Part shown: positions 1-5,480 of the stretch, piece after piece
How positions within the stretch are numbered: the first letter of the stretch is position 1
Layout: each line of letters starts with the position of its first letter
Source of the DNA: Burkholderiales bacterium
GTDB taxonomy: Bacteria; Pseudomonadota; Gammaproteobacteria; Burkholderiales; Casimicrobiaceae
DNA: 5,480 nt
Reading direction: 5' to 3'
NCBI GenBank assembly: GCA_025354075.1
Contig: JANXNO010000606.1
Span: 1-5,480, forward strand
Notes under the pieces: generated by a model
Seen by the model: the letters and a program-made list of their open reading frames with translations, nothing else
Databases searched by the model: none
Told to the model about the DNA's origin: nothing
Program-made: the position numbers and the translations under genes

Positions 1-1
1 T

Positions 2-94
2 CACTACCAAACCTTAAACCCGTTCAAATTGAAGCGCGATATCGACGATACTCTCGCCCGAATCTTTAACAACGCTCGGTACGCTGACTTATGA
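2..94 (+). CDS. C-terminal end of a possible IS transposase/integrase (partial, enters from left edge)
   Basis: Frame 2 is open from the window edge for 30 codons and ends in TGA at 92-94. The peptide contains LNPFKLKRDIDDTLARIF followed by NNARYADL. An NPF-x-L-(K/R)-x-x-I-(D/E)-x-x-L-x-x-IF pattern resembles, from memory, the tail of rve-domain (DDE) integrase-type transposases, where it follows the catalytic core; the core itself would lie left of position 1. Support from context is that the stop codon falls inside one of two imperfect repeats that look like an insertion-sequence end. The gene runs opposite to all the other genes here. No catalytic residue is visible, so the family is not certain, and an ordinary unrelated protein end is possible. 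Whether the element upstream is intact cannot be judged. Confidence 0.42.
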   Translation, partial: HYQTLNPFKLKRDIDDTLARIFNNARYADL

Positions 95-134
95 GTCAAC
101 GATCATCCCTTCGGTACGGCTATTTGTGAGTCAA
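76..134. repeat. Pair of imperfect 24-base direct repeats, possible IS end
   Basis: Copies at 76-99 and 111-134 both start TCGGTACG and both end GAGTCAA. By eye 18 of 24 positions match, and the copies start 35 bases apart. On the minus strand each begins TTGACTCA and ends CGTACCGA. The first copy also contains the short inverted repeat TGACT...AGTCA (86-99). The first copy covers the stop codon of the possible transposase tail, and the second is the last recognisable part before unrelated sequence. Tandem transposase-binding sites at an element end would look like this, in which case the element boundary lies near 134. The opposite end is outside the window, so the terminal-repeat reading is inference. 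Confidence 0.45.
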
Positions 135-251
135 TTCGGAAAGCCCCATTCAACTTGGGCATAGCGCCGTTAAACGCCATCAGTCGATATAAGCGAGTTT
201 GTCCACCTAAGCCCATATTCGACGGCCTTTCCAGCAAAAAGCTGATAGCCG
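135..251. other. Short non-coding stretch after the SBP1 stop, nothing recognised
   Basis: These 117 bases lie between the possible insertion-sequence end and the stop codon of SBP1. I see no open frame of note, no tRNA-like fold and no clear hairpin followed by a T-run on the minus strand that would end the SBP1 transcript. A weakly similar third version of the left-hand repeat near 193-214 is too degenerate to claim. Confidence 0.4.
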
Positions 252-2030
252 CTAACCCTTCGCCCGCTTTGCCTCATCAATGTCCATCAGGTGCCAGAAA
301 TGTTGGCGGTACGGGTTGCGTTTGTAGTTGAGTAACCACGGCTGCATCAGCACGTTTTGATAGCGGAACACGCCGGGATACCACGCTGAATTGACGGTGG
401 CGATTTCGTTCATCGTTCGATACAGCGCCCAGCGTTGCGGCCCGAGTGGCAGCGTTTGCGCCCTTTCGTACAGCTCGTCGTAAAGCTTCACATTAAAGTT
501 GGCGAAGTTCGATTGACCGCTGTTTTTGCTATACAAAAGCCCGACAAATGAGTCACCGTCCGTGCCATCGGAAATCCAGCCGAGACTCCAAAACTGCAAC
601 TGTTTCGCTCGCGCCTGCTTGATGAGATCGGGCCATTTCTGGTTGTTGTACTGAATTTTGATCTTGATTGAATCGAACGCTTTTTTCCAGAGTTCATCCT
701 GCTCGCGATCCGTCGCGCGCGGTGTGGACGAGCGTGTAATCACCAGCGGTTTGCCATCGATCGTTTCCCTGAATCCGTCACCATCAATGTCTTTGTATCC
801 GAAGCGATCGAGCAACGCGTTGGCCAATTCCACGTCCTGGGCGTTCAGGTTCGATTTGTTCGGGACATGACCCGTTTGGGTCGGTGGAATTATCTGGTTG
901 GCGGCAACCGCCTGGTTTCTCCATAGCGTTTTTAGTGACTGCTCCGTGGGATACGCCATGATGATGGCGCGTCGCAAGGCGATCTTTTCGGGCGTGTATC
1001 CGCCCACAATCGGGTCTTCCATGTTGAAGTAGTCGTACGCAAGCGCCGACTCCAGAGCTCGCTGATGCCGAATGCCTTTGTCCGAGTATTCGGGAACCAA
1101 CTTCCCGTCTTTCACTACGTTACCGATCAAGTCCTGGCCTACAAATTCGTAATCGAGCAAACCCGATTTGAAGCTCAGCAGACGTGGATTAGCCTCTTCG
1201 ATGATGCTGATGTCAATGTTGCCGACCAGCGGCAGCGACCGCCCTTTGTACTTGGCCAGCGTTTCAGCATCCGCCGTTTCGCCGTCAGCCGGGAAGATGC
1301 CCACATTGAAATTCGGGTTGCGCGTCAGTATGATTTTGCTGCCCTTCAACCACTGCTTGATCATGTAGGGCCCCGCACCCACCGGGTTGCTCATTGCGCG
1401 GCCGCCTGGATCGCGATATGCCTCAATGACTTCACGGGCGACCGGTGACCATGCGTATTGCTGCATCAGTTCGACCAGCGTGTATGCCGGTTTCACCAGC
1501 TTCATCTGCACCGTATAGCGATCCAGCGCGACCAGACCCTCAATCGGTTTGTCGTAATCAAACTTGCCCGTTTTCTTTGCTTCGGCCACGAGTTCGTCTG
1601 TGCCCACCAGCTTGCCGCTTATTTCTCCGGCTTTCGGTGAGATCACTTTCGGGTCGAGCAAACGCTTCCACGAGAATATTAAGTCCTCGGCTGTGACCTC
1701 GCGTTTTTTGCCTTTGAACGCCGGGTCGTCTGCGAAGATCAGGCCCTTTTTGAGGCGTACTTGCCAGATCAATCCATCCGCCGAAATGTCCGGCATGCTC
1801 TCAGCGAGATAAGGACGAAACCGCACAGGCCGCACGTAGTAGTCGTACTCCCAGAGGTTGCCGAAGATGGCGTTGTCGACGTGGCCCGAATACAGATCGC
1901 TGGTGGCCGCAGGATCAAAACCTGTCACATCCACCGGGAACGCAACCTTGAGGGTCTTGTTCATGTCAGTGGCGTGGGTCGGGGCGGCTAGCGCCAATGC
2001 GGCAGCCAGGGTGAAGAGAATTCGCTTCAT
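252..2030 (-). CDS. Extracellular solute-binding protein, family 5 (SBP1), peptide/oligopeptide-type
   Basis: This is a periplasmic substrate-capture subunit of the ABC importer family that includes OppA, DppA and GsiB (SBP_bac_5). The 592-residue length fits that family. The start is ATG at 2028-2030, followed by a Sec signal peptide: MKR, a hydrophobic core at about 4-16, and a likely cleavage after THA (residue 20). Family signatures are AEDLIFSWKRLLDPK (114-128), NPVGAGPY (215-222) with ILTRNPNF (234-241), and a C-terminal lobe with NQKWPDLI (463-470). An acidic DIDGDGFRE loop at 414-422 looks like a calcium-binding loop. The mature protein has no cysteine, so it is not a lipoprotein. It is paralogous to SBP2 immediately upstream. 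There is no strong Shine-Dalgarno before the ATG. The substrate cannot be read from the sequence; peptides are the default for the family. No permease or ATPase gene is present in the window. Confidence 0.93.
   Translation of the reverse strand: MKRILFTLAAALALAAPTHATDMNKTLKVAFPVDVTGFDPAATSDLYSGHVDNAIFGNLWEYDYYVRPVRFRPYLAESMPDISADGLIWQVRLKKGLIFADDPAFKGKKREVTAEDLIFSWKRLLDPKVISPKAGEISGKLVGTDELVAEAKKTGKFDYDKPIEGLVALDRYTVQMKLVKPAYTLVELMQQYAWSPVAREVIEAYRDPGGRAMSNPVGAGPYMIKQWLKGSKIILTRNPNFNVGIFPADGETADAETLAKYKGRSLPLVGNIDISIIEEANPRLLSFKSGLLDYEFVGQDLIGNVVKDGKLVPEYSDKGIRHQRALESALAYDYFNMEDPIVGGYTPEKIALRRAIIMAYPTEQSLKTLWRNQAVAANQIIPPTQTGHVPNKSNLNAQDVELANALLDRFGYKDIDGDGFRETIDGKPLVITRSSTPRATDREQDELWKKAFDSIKIKIQYNNQKWPDLIKQARAKQLQFWSLGWISDGTDGDSFVGLLYSKNSGQSNFANFNVKLYDELYERAQTLPLGPQRWALYRTMNEIATVNSAWYPGVFRYQNVLMQPWLLNYKRNPYRQHFWHLMDIDEAKRAKG
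765..791 (-). other. Acidic DxDGDG loop in SBP1 (possible calcium site)
   Basis: Codons 414-422 give DIDGDGFRE, directly after the conserved LLDRFGYK. The spacing of acidic residues (D414, D416, D418, E422) resembles a dockerin or EF-hand type loop. The same position in SBP2 has DCDGDGYRE. Metal binding is inferred from the motif only. Confidence 0.4.
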
Positions 2031-2120
2031 ACGTCAGCGCTCGGGAAGATCGAAGCTGTGATTATTACCGCGATGCACGAAATCCGTAGGAGGGGTTCCA
2101 CCCCAGTAGGACTACGTTTT
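2031..2120. other. Spacer between the two solute-binding protein genes
   Basis: This 90-base gap holds a degenerate REP-like palindrome at its right side, directly after the SBP2 stop. The left part leads into the SBP1 start. On the minus strand it contains TAATAAT (2061-2067), which could be a -10 box, but no good -35 box lies 16-18 bases upstream. The bases just before the SBP1 ATG have no strong Shine-Dalgarno. SBP1 may therefore depend on read-through from SBP2. Confidence 0.45.
2085..2116. repeat. Degenerate REP-like palindrome after SBP2
   Basis: On the plus strand this begins with the head GTAGGAG (2086-2092), followed by a 5-bp stem GGGGT/ACCCC (2092-2096 with 2100-2104) around a 3-base loop. 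The outer CGTAG (2085-2089) pairs with CTACG (2112-2116). The head matches that of the strong inverted repeat at 3862-3934, which reads GTAGGAG(C)GG(C)T on the minus strand. It starts four bases after the SBP2 stop on the minus strand, a typical REP position, where it could stabilise or attenuate the transcript. The outer stem is interrupted, so the unit looks decayed. Confidence 0.55.
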
Positions 2121-3947
2121 CTATCGCTTCACCTGCGCCGCCTCATCAATATCGACAAACTTCCACGGGGTGCGCCAGAACGGATGGCGCGCGTAGTTTT
2201 TGAGCCACGGCTGCGACACATCGTTGGCGTACGTGTGAAAGCCGAAATCCATGACTGAATTCGCCGCTGCTATTTTCGATAGCGCAGCATAAATCGCCGT
2301 GCGCTCGGGGCCTAGCGGCTTAGTCTGTGCGATGTCGTACAGTCGGTCGTATTCTGCGTCCCTGAACTGCATGTCGTTAATCGCGTTGATGTTGCGCGAC
2401 ACCAGCAGGCTCGCGTAACCATCGCCGCCCGGGCCGCTAGAGATCCAGCTCCAGCCCCACGATTGGAGCTTGCCAGTGCGCGACATTTCGATCAGGTCAG
2501 GCCATTTCTGGTTAAAAAACTCCACGCGGATGCCGATGGCGTCCATGCTCTGCTTCCAGATTTCGTCTTGTAACCGCGAGCGACTATCGGGCGGGTTTGA
2601 TCGGGTGAAGGTGAGCGGCTTGCAACCGGGTGCTTCGCGATAACCATCACCGTCGCAATCCTTGTAACCAAAGCGATCCAGCAGCGCGCGCGCTAAAGCG
2701 GGGTCGTACGGTGGGCGCAGATTGAGTTCTGGTGAATGGCCGGACTGGGTGGGCGGTATCAACTGGGTGGCGAGTTCTACCTGATTTTTGTAGGCGAGTT
2801 GTGCTTCGCGTACTTTGTTGTAGCCCATCAAAATGGCGCGACGCAGCGCATTTTTCTCGATTGAAGTACCACCGACCACAGGGTCGTTCATGTTGAAGTA
2901 TTGAAAGCTGAGCAGGGGCTCCATGAACCGGGTGTGCCGAATGCCCTTCGCGGCAAACTCCGACTTCAGTGTGTTGCCGTTGAACATGCGCTCATGCAGA
3001 TCGCGCGGCACGTCTACTTGTTCCAGTTCGCCGCTTTGAAACGCGAGAATTCGCGGTAGCGATTCTTCAAGAATACTGACCTCGATACGGTCAATTTGCG
3101 GAACACGTAACGTGGATGCCGCGCCGCCCGCGAGCGGCATCGTTTCGTCGCGATACGTTGGGTTCTTACCCAGTACGATGCGGCTGGAGCGCTTCCATTC
3201 GGACGGTAATAACTGATACGCGTTGGTGCCGACCGGATGCTCACGAACGCGGCCACGCTCATCACGATATTTCTCGATCACTTCGCGGGCCACAGCAGAA
3301 AATGTTGACGACGCAAGGTTGTAGATGAACTCGAATTGCGGTGTGTCAAAGGCGATTTGCAGTCGATAGCGATCCAGCACCTTGAGCCCGGATATCTCGA
3401 CGTCATAATCAAATCGCCCCGATTTTTCAGCGGCTGCGCGCACCGGCTTTGCACCAGCGACCATGTTTTCGACCAGGTAATAGTAAGGCGACGCAATCTT
3501 CGGATCCATCAAGCGTTTGATGGAGTAAACGTAGTCCGCAGCGATCAGTTCACGCTGCTTGCCACCGAACGCAGGATCGTCCTGAAAATAGATGCCCGGC
3601 TTGACGTTAAGCGTGAATGTTTTGCCGTCGGCAGAAATGTCAGGCATTGCAGCGAGCGTTGCAGGCCGCAGCTTCACGGGTCGCGCGTGATAGTTGTATT
3701 CCAGCGGTGGATCGAAAATCATGCGAATGATGTCGCTTGACGGACTGTCGTCGGAAGCCGCTGGATCGAAGGTGGTCTCGGCGGCGGTGAAGGCGATGTG
3801 AAGTGTTTTTGCGGCGAGGGCGGGGGCATTCAAGAGCAGTGCCGCTAAAACGACAAGCAGGCTGTAGGAGTGGCTCTGCCGCGACCGATCTCGCGTGATC
3901 ACCGAATCGGGTCGCGGCAGAGCCGCTCCTACAGTCGGTACGTTCAC
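2121..3947 (-). CDS. Extracellular solute-binding protein, family 5 (SBP2), with REP-derived N-terminus
   Basis: Second family 5 periplasmic binding protein, 608 codons from the first GTG (3945-3947). Shared with SBP1 are RPATLAAMPDISADG (94-108 here), DYVYSIKRLMDPK (138-150), IPPTQSGHSP (397-406), LLDRFGYKD (422-430), NQKWPDLI (479-486), PLGPER and a C-terminal VDIDEA, so the two arose by duplication and then diverged widely. The signal-peptide core is LLVVLAALLLNAPALAA (30-46), with a likely cut near residue 45 or 46. The start is uncertain: residues 5-29 are encoded by a REP palindrome. The first GTG overlaps the peroxidase stop as GTGA, which would allow translational coupling, while GTG at 3900-3902 would give a shorter, arginine-containing n-region (ITRDRSRQ). 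Neither has a convincing Shine-Dalgarno. The only two cysteines, C431 and C442, flank the acidic DGDG loop. The body of the gene is open and complete, but expression could be impaired by the REP. The substrate is unknown. Confidence 0.88.
   Translation of the reverse strand: MNVPTVGAALPRPDSVITRDRSRQSHSYSLLVVLAALLLNAPALAAKTLHIAFTAAETTFDPAASDDSPSSDIIRMIFDPPLEYNYHARPVKLRPATLAAMPDISADGKTFTLNVKPGIYFQDDPAFGGKQRELIAADYVYSIKRLMDPKIASPYYYLVENMVAGAKPVRAAAEKSGRFDYDVEISGLKVLDRYRLQIAFDTPQFEFIYNLASSTFSAVAREVIEKYRDERGRVREHPVGTNAYQLLPSEWKRSSRIVLGKNPTYRDETMPLAGGAASTLRVPQIDRIEVSILEESLPRILAFQSGELEQVDVPRDLHERMFNGNTLKSEFAAKGIRHTRFMEPLLSFQYFNMNDPVVGGTSIEKNALRRAILMGYNKVREAQLAYKNQVELATQLIPPTQSGHSPELNLRPPYDPALARALLDRFGYKDCDGDGYREAPGCKPLTFTRSNPPDSRSRLQDEIWKQSMDAIGIRVEFFNQKWPDLIEMSRTGKLQSWGWSWISSGPGGDGYASLLVSRNINAINDMQFRDAEYDRLYDIAQTKPLGPERTAIYAALSKIAAANSVMDFGFHTYANDVSQPWLKNYARHPFWRTPWKFVDIDEAAQVKR
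2622..2660 (-). other. Acidic DGDG loop flanked by the only two cysteines of SBP2
   Basis: Codons 430-442 read DCDGDGYREAPGC. C431 and C442 are the only cysteines in the protein, and the protein is predicted to be exported, so a disulfide closing this loop is plausible. SBP1 has isoleucine and glycine-lysine context at the same place and no cysteine at all. The disulfide and any metal binding are inferences. Confidence 0.4.
3862..3934. repeat. REP-type inverted repeat pair overlapping the SBP2 5' end
   Basis: Two 25-base arms, 3862-3886 and 3910-3934, are reverse complements with a single mismatch at 3871 (T where the other arm predicts C). They enclose a 23-base loop with the palindrome GTGATCAC (3895-3902). 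Each arm has the form GTAGGAG(C/T)GGCTCTGCCGCGACC reading inward, including a GC-rich inner palindrome. This head-plus-stem design is that of the REP elements spread by RAYT transposases in many Gammaproteobacteria. The pair lies 9 bases beyond the peroxidase stop on the minus strand, and the SBP2 frame runs right through it. As RNA it would fold into a very stable hairpin immediately after the peroxidase gene. No T-run follows it, so it is not a classic terminator. Confidence 0.85.
3900..3902 (-). promoter_or_regulatory. Alternative GTG start of SBP2 in the hairpin loop
   Basis: This in-frame GTG is codon 16 of the long SBP2 frame. It lies in the unpaired loop of the REP hairpin. Starting here gives a more ordinary signal peptide, with about 14 residues holding three arginines before the hydrophobic core. 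No Shine-Dalgarno sits at a normal distance; the nearest AGGAG is over 20 bases upstream, in the hairpin stem. Which start is used cannot be decided from sequence. Confidence 0.3.
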
Positions 3948-4423
3948 CCCAAGACTTTCTCAATGTCCTTAGCCAGCGATGCGGGCGCATCTTGCGGTGC
4001 AAAGCGCTTCACCGTGCCGTCCGGGGACACCAGAAATTTGGTGAAATTCCACTTCACGCCTTCGCTGCCGAGCAATCCCGGCGCTGCTTCTTTCAGGTGC
4101 TTGAACAGCGGCGCTGTGTTGTCGCCATTCACATCTACCTTGGCAAACATCGGGAAGTTAACGCCGTAATTCAGATCACAAAAACTCGCGATCTCCGCCG
4201 CGTCGCCGGGCTCCTGCTCGCCAAACTGATTGCACGGAAAACCGAGCACTTCGAGGCCCTTTTCGTGATAGGTGTCATAGAGCTTTTGCAGCCCTTCATA
4301 CTGCGGAGTGAACCCACATTTGCTTGCCGTGTTCACGATCAACAACGCCTTGCCTTTGTACTGCGCAAGGTCTTGCTGCTTGCCGGTGATGTCTTTGGCT
4401 TTGAAGTCGAATGCTGTGGTCAT
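3944..4423 (-). CDS. Glutathione peroxidase family protein, cysteine type
   Basis: This is a cytoplasmic thiol peroxidase of the GPx family (BtuE/Gpx type) that reduces hydrogen peroxide and organic or lipid hydroperoxides. It has 159 residues, the normal bacterial length, and no signal peptide. The catalytic residues are visible: peroxidatic C36 in NTASKCGFTPQY, Q70 in GFPCNQFGEQEP, and W125-N126 in VKWNFTKF. C36 replaces the selenocysteine of animal enzymes. C82 in ASFCDLNYG sits where plant and bacterial GPx proteins carry the resolving cysteine, so thioredoxin is the likelier reductant than glutathione. The ATG start at 4421-4423 is supported by AAAGGA seven bases upstream. The gene ends in TGA overlapping the nominal GTG of SBP2 and lies 52 bases after metC, so co-transcription is likely. 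The fold and enzyme class are secure; the physiological substrate is not known. Confidence 0.95.
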   Translation of the reverse strand: MTTAFDFKAKDITGKQQDLAQYKGKALLIVNTASKCGFTPQYEGLQKLYDTYHEKGLEVLGFPCNQFGEQEPGDAAEIASFCDLNYGVNFPMFAKVDVNGDNTAPLFKHLKEAAPGLLGSEGVKWNFTKFLVSPDGTVKRFAPQDAPASLAKDIEKVLG

Positions 4424-4430
4424 TTTGTGT

Positions 4431-4436
4431 TCCTTT
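4431..4436 (-). promoter_or_regulatory. Shine-Dalgarno of the glutathione peroxidase gene
   Basis: AAAGGA on the minus strand is seven bases before the ATG at 4421-4423. It is the only clear Shine-Dalgarno seen in the window and fixes the peroxidase start. The rest of the 4424-4475 spacer has a short GC hairpin (CCCCC/GGGGG, 4450-4464) but no recognisable promoter. Confidence 0.7.
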
Positions 4437-4475
4437 TGTGTTGCACCCTCCCCCTCGGCGGGGGCGGTGAGTTAG

Positions 4476-5480
4476 CTATAGCGCTGCGAATCCTTGCTCC
4501 AGATCAGAGCGCAAATCGCCTTCATCTTCGAGACCAATATTCAAGCGAATCAGCGCGCCCTTATGAGCCCAGTTGGCGCGCGATTTCGCGAGATCATAGG
4601 TCAGCGCCAATGAACCAATACCAGCCCAGCTTGCGCCAATACCGAACAGTTCAAGGGCGTCGATAAAACGCGCCGCTGCGTCCGCGCCAAACTGATCCTG
4701 AAGCACGAATGAAAACACGCCGGTTGAACCCGTGAAGTCCCGCTTCCAGATGTCGTGGCCGGGGCAGTCTGGCAGGGCGGGATGCAGCACTAGCTTCACC
4801 TCGGGCCGCGTCTTCAGCCAATAGGCTAAGTCCAGCGCAACGCGCTCCGCATGCTTGATGCGCATCGGCATCGTAGGCAGCCCGCGTAGCACGAGATACA
4901 CGTCATCCGGCGCTACGCACTGGCCCATTTGCAAGGCCATTTCCTTCACGCGCCGCCATGTTGATTCGTCTTTGGTTGTGATTGATCCCATCACCAGATC
5001 GCTGTGACCCGCAGGGTATTTGGTGAGCGCATGCACCGAAATGTCAGCGCCCTTTTCGAACGCCCGCAAGTACCAGCCGGCGCTGTACGTGTTGTCAATC
5101 GCAACCAGCGCGCCTGCTGCGTGGGCGGCTGCGGCGATGGCGGGTAGATCGCTCAATTCCATCGTGATCGAGCCCGGTGTTTCCACCCATACAAGCTTGG
5201 TGTTCGCCTTGATTTGAGCCGAAATACCTGCGCCGATGGCCGGATCGTAATACTCAACCGACACGTTCATTTGCTTGAGCAGTCCGTTAGCCAGTGACTT
5301 CACTGGCTCGTACACGTTGGACGGAACCAGCACGTGATCACCGGGCGCAACGAATGGCAAAAACGCATACGCAACGGCAGCGAGTCCCGACGGAAAAAGC
5401 ACCGAGTTGTAACCACCCTCCCATTCCGCAATACGGTTTTGCAGATCTCGCGTGGTGGGCGTGCCGACGGTGCCGTAGAC
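4476..5480 (-). CDS. metC: Cystathionine beta-lyase (MetC type), N-terminus outside the window
   Basis: PLP-dependent enzyme of the Cys/Met metabolism family. MetC cleaves cystathionine to homocysteine, pyruvate and ammonia in methionine synthesis and can also desulfurate cysteine. The frame is open to the right edge: 334 residues are visible, beginning VYGTVGTPTTRDLQ. The family is usually about 390 long, so roughly 55-60 residues are missing. Visible residues are numbered from the edge. The PLP lysine is K154 in SVHALTKYPAGHSD, the motif that marks MetC rather than MetB. D129 in AIDNTY pairs with the pyridine nitrogen, Y57 in NVYEP is the active-site tyrosine, and R312 in LIRLNIGLED is the substrate-carboxylate arginine. 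In E. coli MetC an arginine two residues after the YG tyrosine binds the PLP phosphate; here threonine stands there. The GTG at 5400-5402 is an internal valine, not a start. The gene precedes the peroxidase by 52 bases on the same strand. A related C-S lyase specificity is possible. Confidence 0.9.
   Translation of the reverse strand, partial: VYGTVGTPTTRDLQNRIAEWEGGYNSVLFPSGLAAVAYAFLPFVAPGDHVLVPSNVYEPVKSLANGLLKQMNVSVEYYDPAIGAGISAQIKANTKLVWVETPGSITMELSDLPAIAAAAHAAGALVAIDNTYSAGWYLRAFEKGADISVHALTKYPAGHSDLVMGSITTKDESTWRRVKEMALQMGQCVAPDDVYLVLRGLPTMPMRIKHAERVALDLAYWLKTRPEVKLVLHPALPDCPGHDIWKRDFTGSTGVFSFVLQDQFGADAAARFIDALELFGIGASWAGIGSLALTYDLAKSRANWAHKGALIRLNIGLEDEGDLRSDLEQGFAAL

Noticed and set aside
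2061..2067. TAATAAT on the minus strand as a -10 box for SBP1
   Set aside because: No acceptable -35 hexamer is found at 16-18 bases upstream, so it is recorded only as a weak possibility in the spacer.
3336..3740. A 134-codon plus-strand open frame inside SBP2, and a similar one at 1065-1448 inside SBP1
   Set aside because: Both are antisense to well-supported coding sequence and show no domain or signal of their own.
3862..3934. The strong inverted repeat read as an intrinsic terminator of gpx
   Set aside because: There is no T-run on the minus-strand exit side (3861 and below), and the SBP2 frame continues through it. The arm sequence fits a REP pair better.
4450..4464. CCCCC/GGGGG hairpin between metC and gpx as a terminator
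   Set aside because: The stem has only five pairs and no T-run follows on the minus strand; it also lies just ahead of the gpx Shine-Dalgarno.
3992..4666. A 224-codon plus-strand open frame across gpx and the end of metC
   Set aside because: It is antisense to two genes with clear catalytic motifs, its translation shows no recognisable domain, and it crosses the intergenic spacer. It is a shadow frame.
5400..5402. GTG as the start of the MetC-like protein
   Set aside because: The frame stays open to the window edge and the upstream residues (YGTVGTPTTRDLQNRI) match the family, so this GTG is an internal valine.
1..5480. CRISPR array, tRNA, rRNA or a defence/secondary-metabolite cluster
   Set aside because: I saw no regularly spaced identical repeats, no tRNA-like or rRNA sequence and no genes of such systems; the coding content is two binding proteins, a peroxidase and a C-S lyase.

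Overview
The window is a moderately GC-rich stretch of a Gram-negative chromosome, most likely a beta- or gammaproteobacterium. The clues are Sec signal peptides on two large periplasmic binding proteins, REP-type palindromes with a GTAGGAG head (a class known from pseudomonads and xanthomonads), and proteobacterial-type MetC and glutathione peroxidase sequences. The species cannot be named from sequence alone.

All four substantial genes lie on the minus strand, so they read from the right edge to the left. From 5480 down: a cystathionine beta-lyase of the MetC type (4476-5480, its N-terminus beyond the right edge); a 52-base spacer with a good Shine-Dalgarno; a cysteine-type glutathione peroxidase (3944-4423); a family 5 extracellular solute-binding protein, SBP2 (2121-3947), whose nominal GTG start overlaps the peroxidase stop; a 90-base spacer; and a second family 5 solute-binding protein, SBP1 (252-2030). 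SBP1 and SBP2 are divergent tandem paralogues. No permease or ATPase gene lies between or beside them in the window, so their transporter, if any, is elsewhere. Short spacers and common orientation suggest one transcript or an overlapping set.

The left 251 bases differ in character. Bases 2-94 on the plus strand read as the C-terminal end of a protein that resembles an integrase-type transposase tail. Its stop lies within one of two imperfect 24-base repeats (76-99 and 111-134), which look like the end of an insertion sequence entering from the left. Bases 135-251 hold nothing I can identify.

The most notable structure is a near-perfect 25-base inverted repeat with a 23-base loop (3862-3934), a REP pair sitting exactly on the 5' end of the SBP2 reading frame. 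The predicted residues 5-29 are REP sequence, and the signal-peptide hydrophobic core begins at the REP edge. A second, degenerate REP-like unit (2085-2116) lies just after the SBP2 stop, so SBP2 is bracketed by REP-like elements. I see no clearly new multi-gene system; the REP/start-codon arrangement, the two-cysteine acidic loop in SBP2 and the IS-like end are the points worth a second look.
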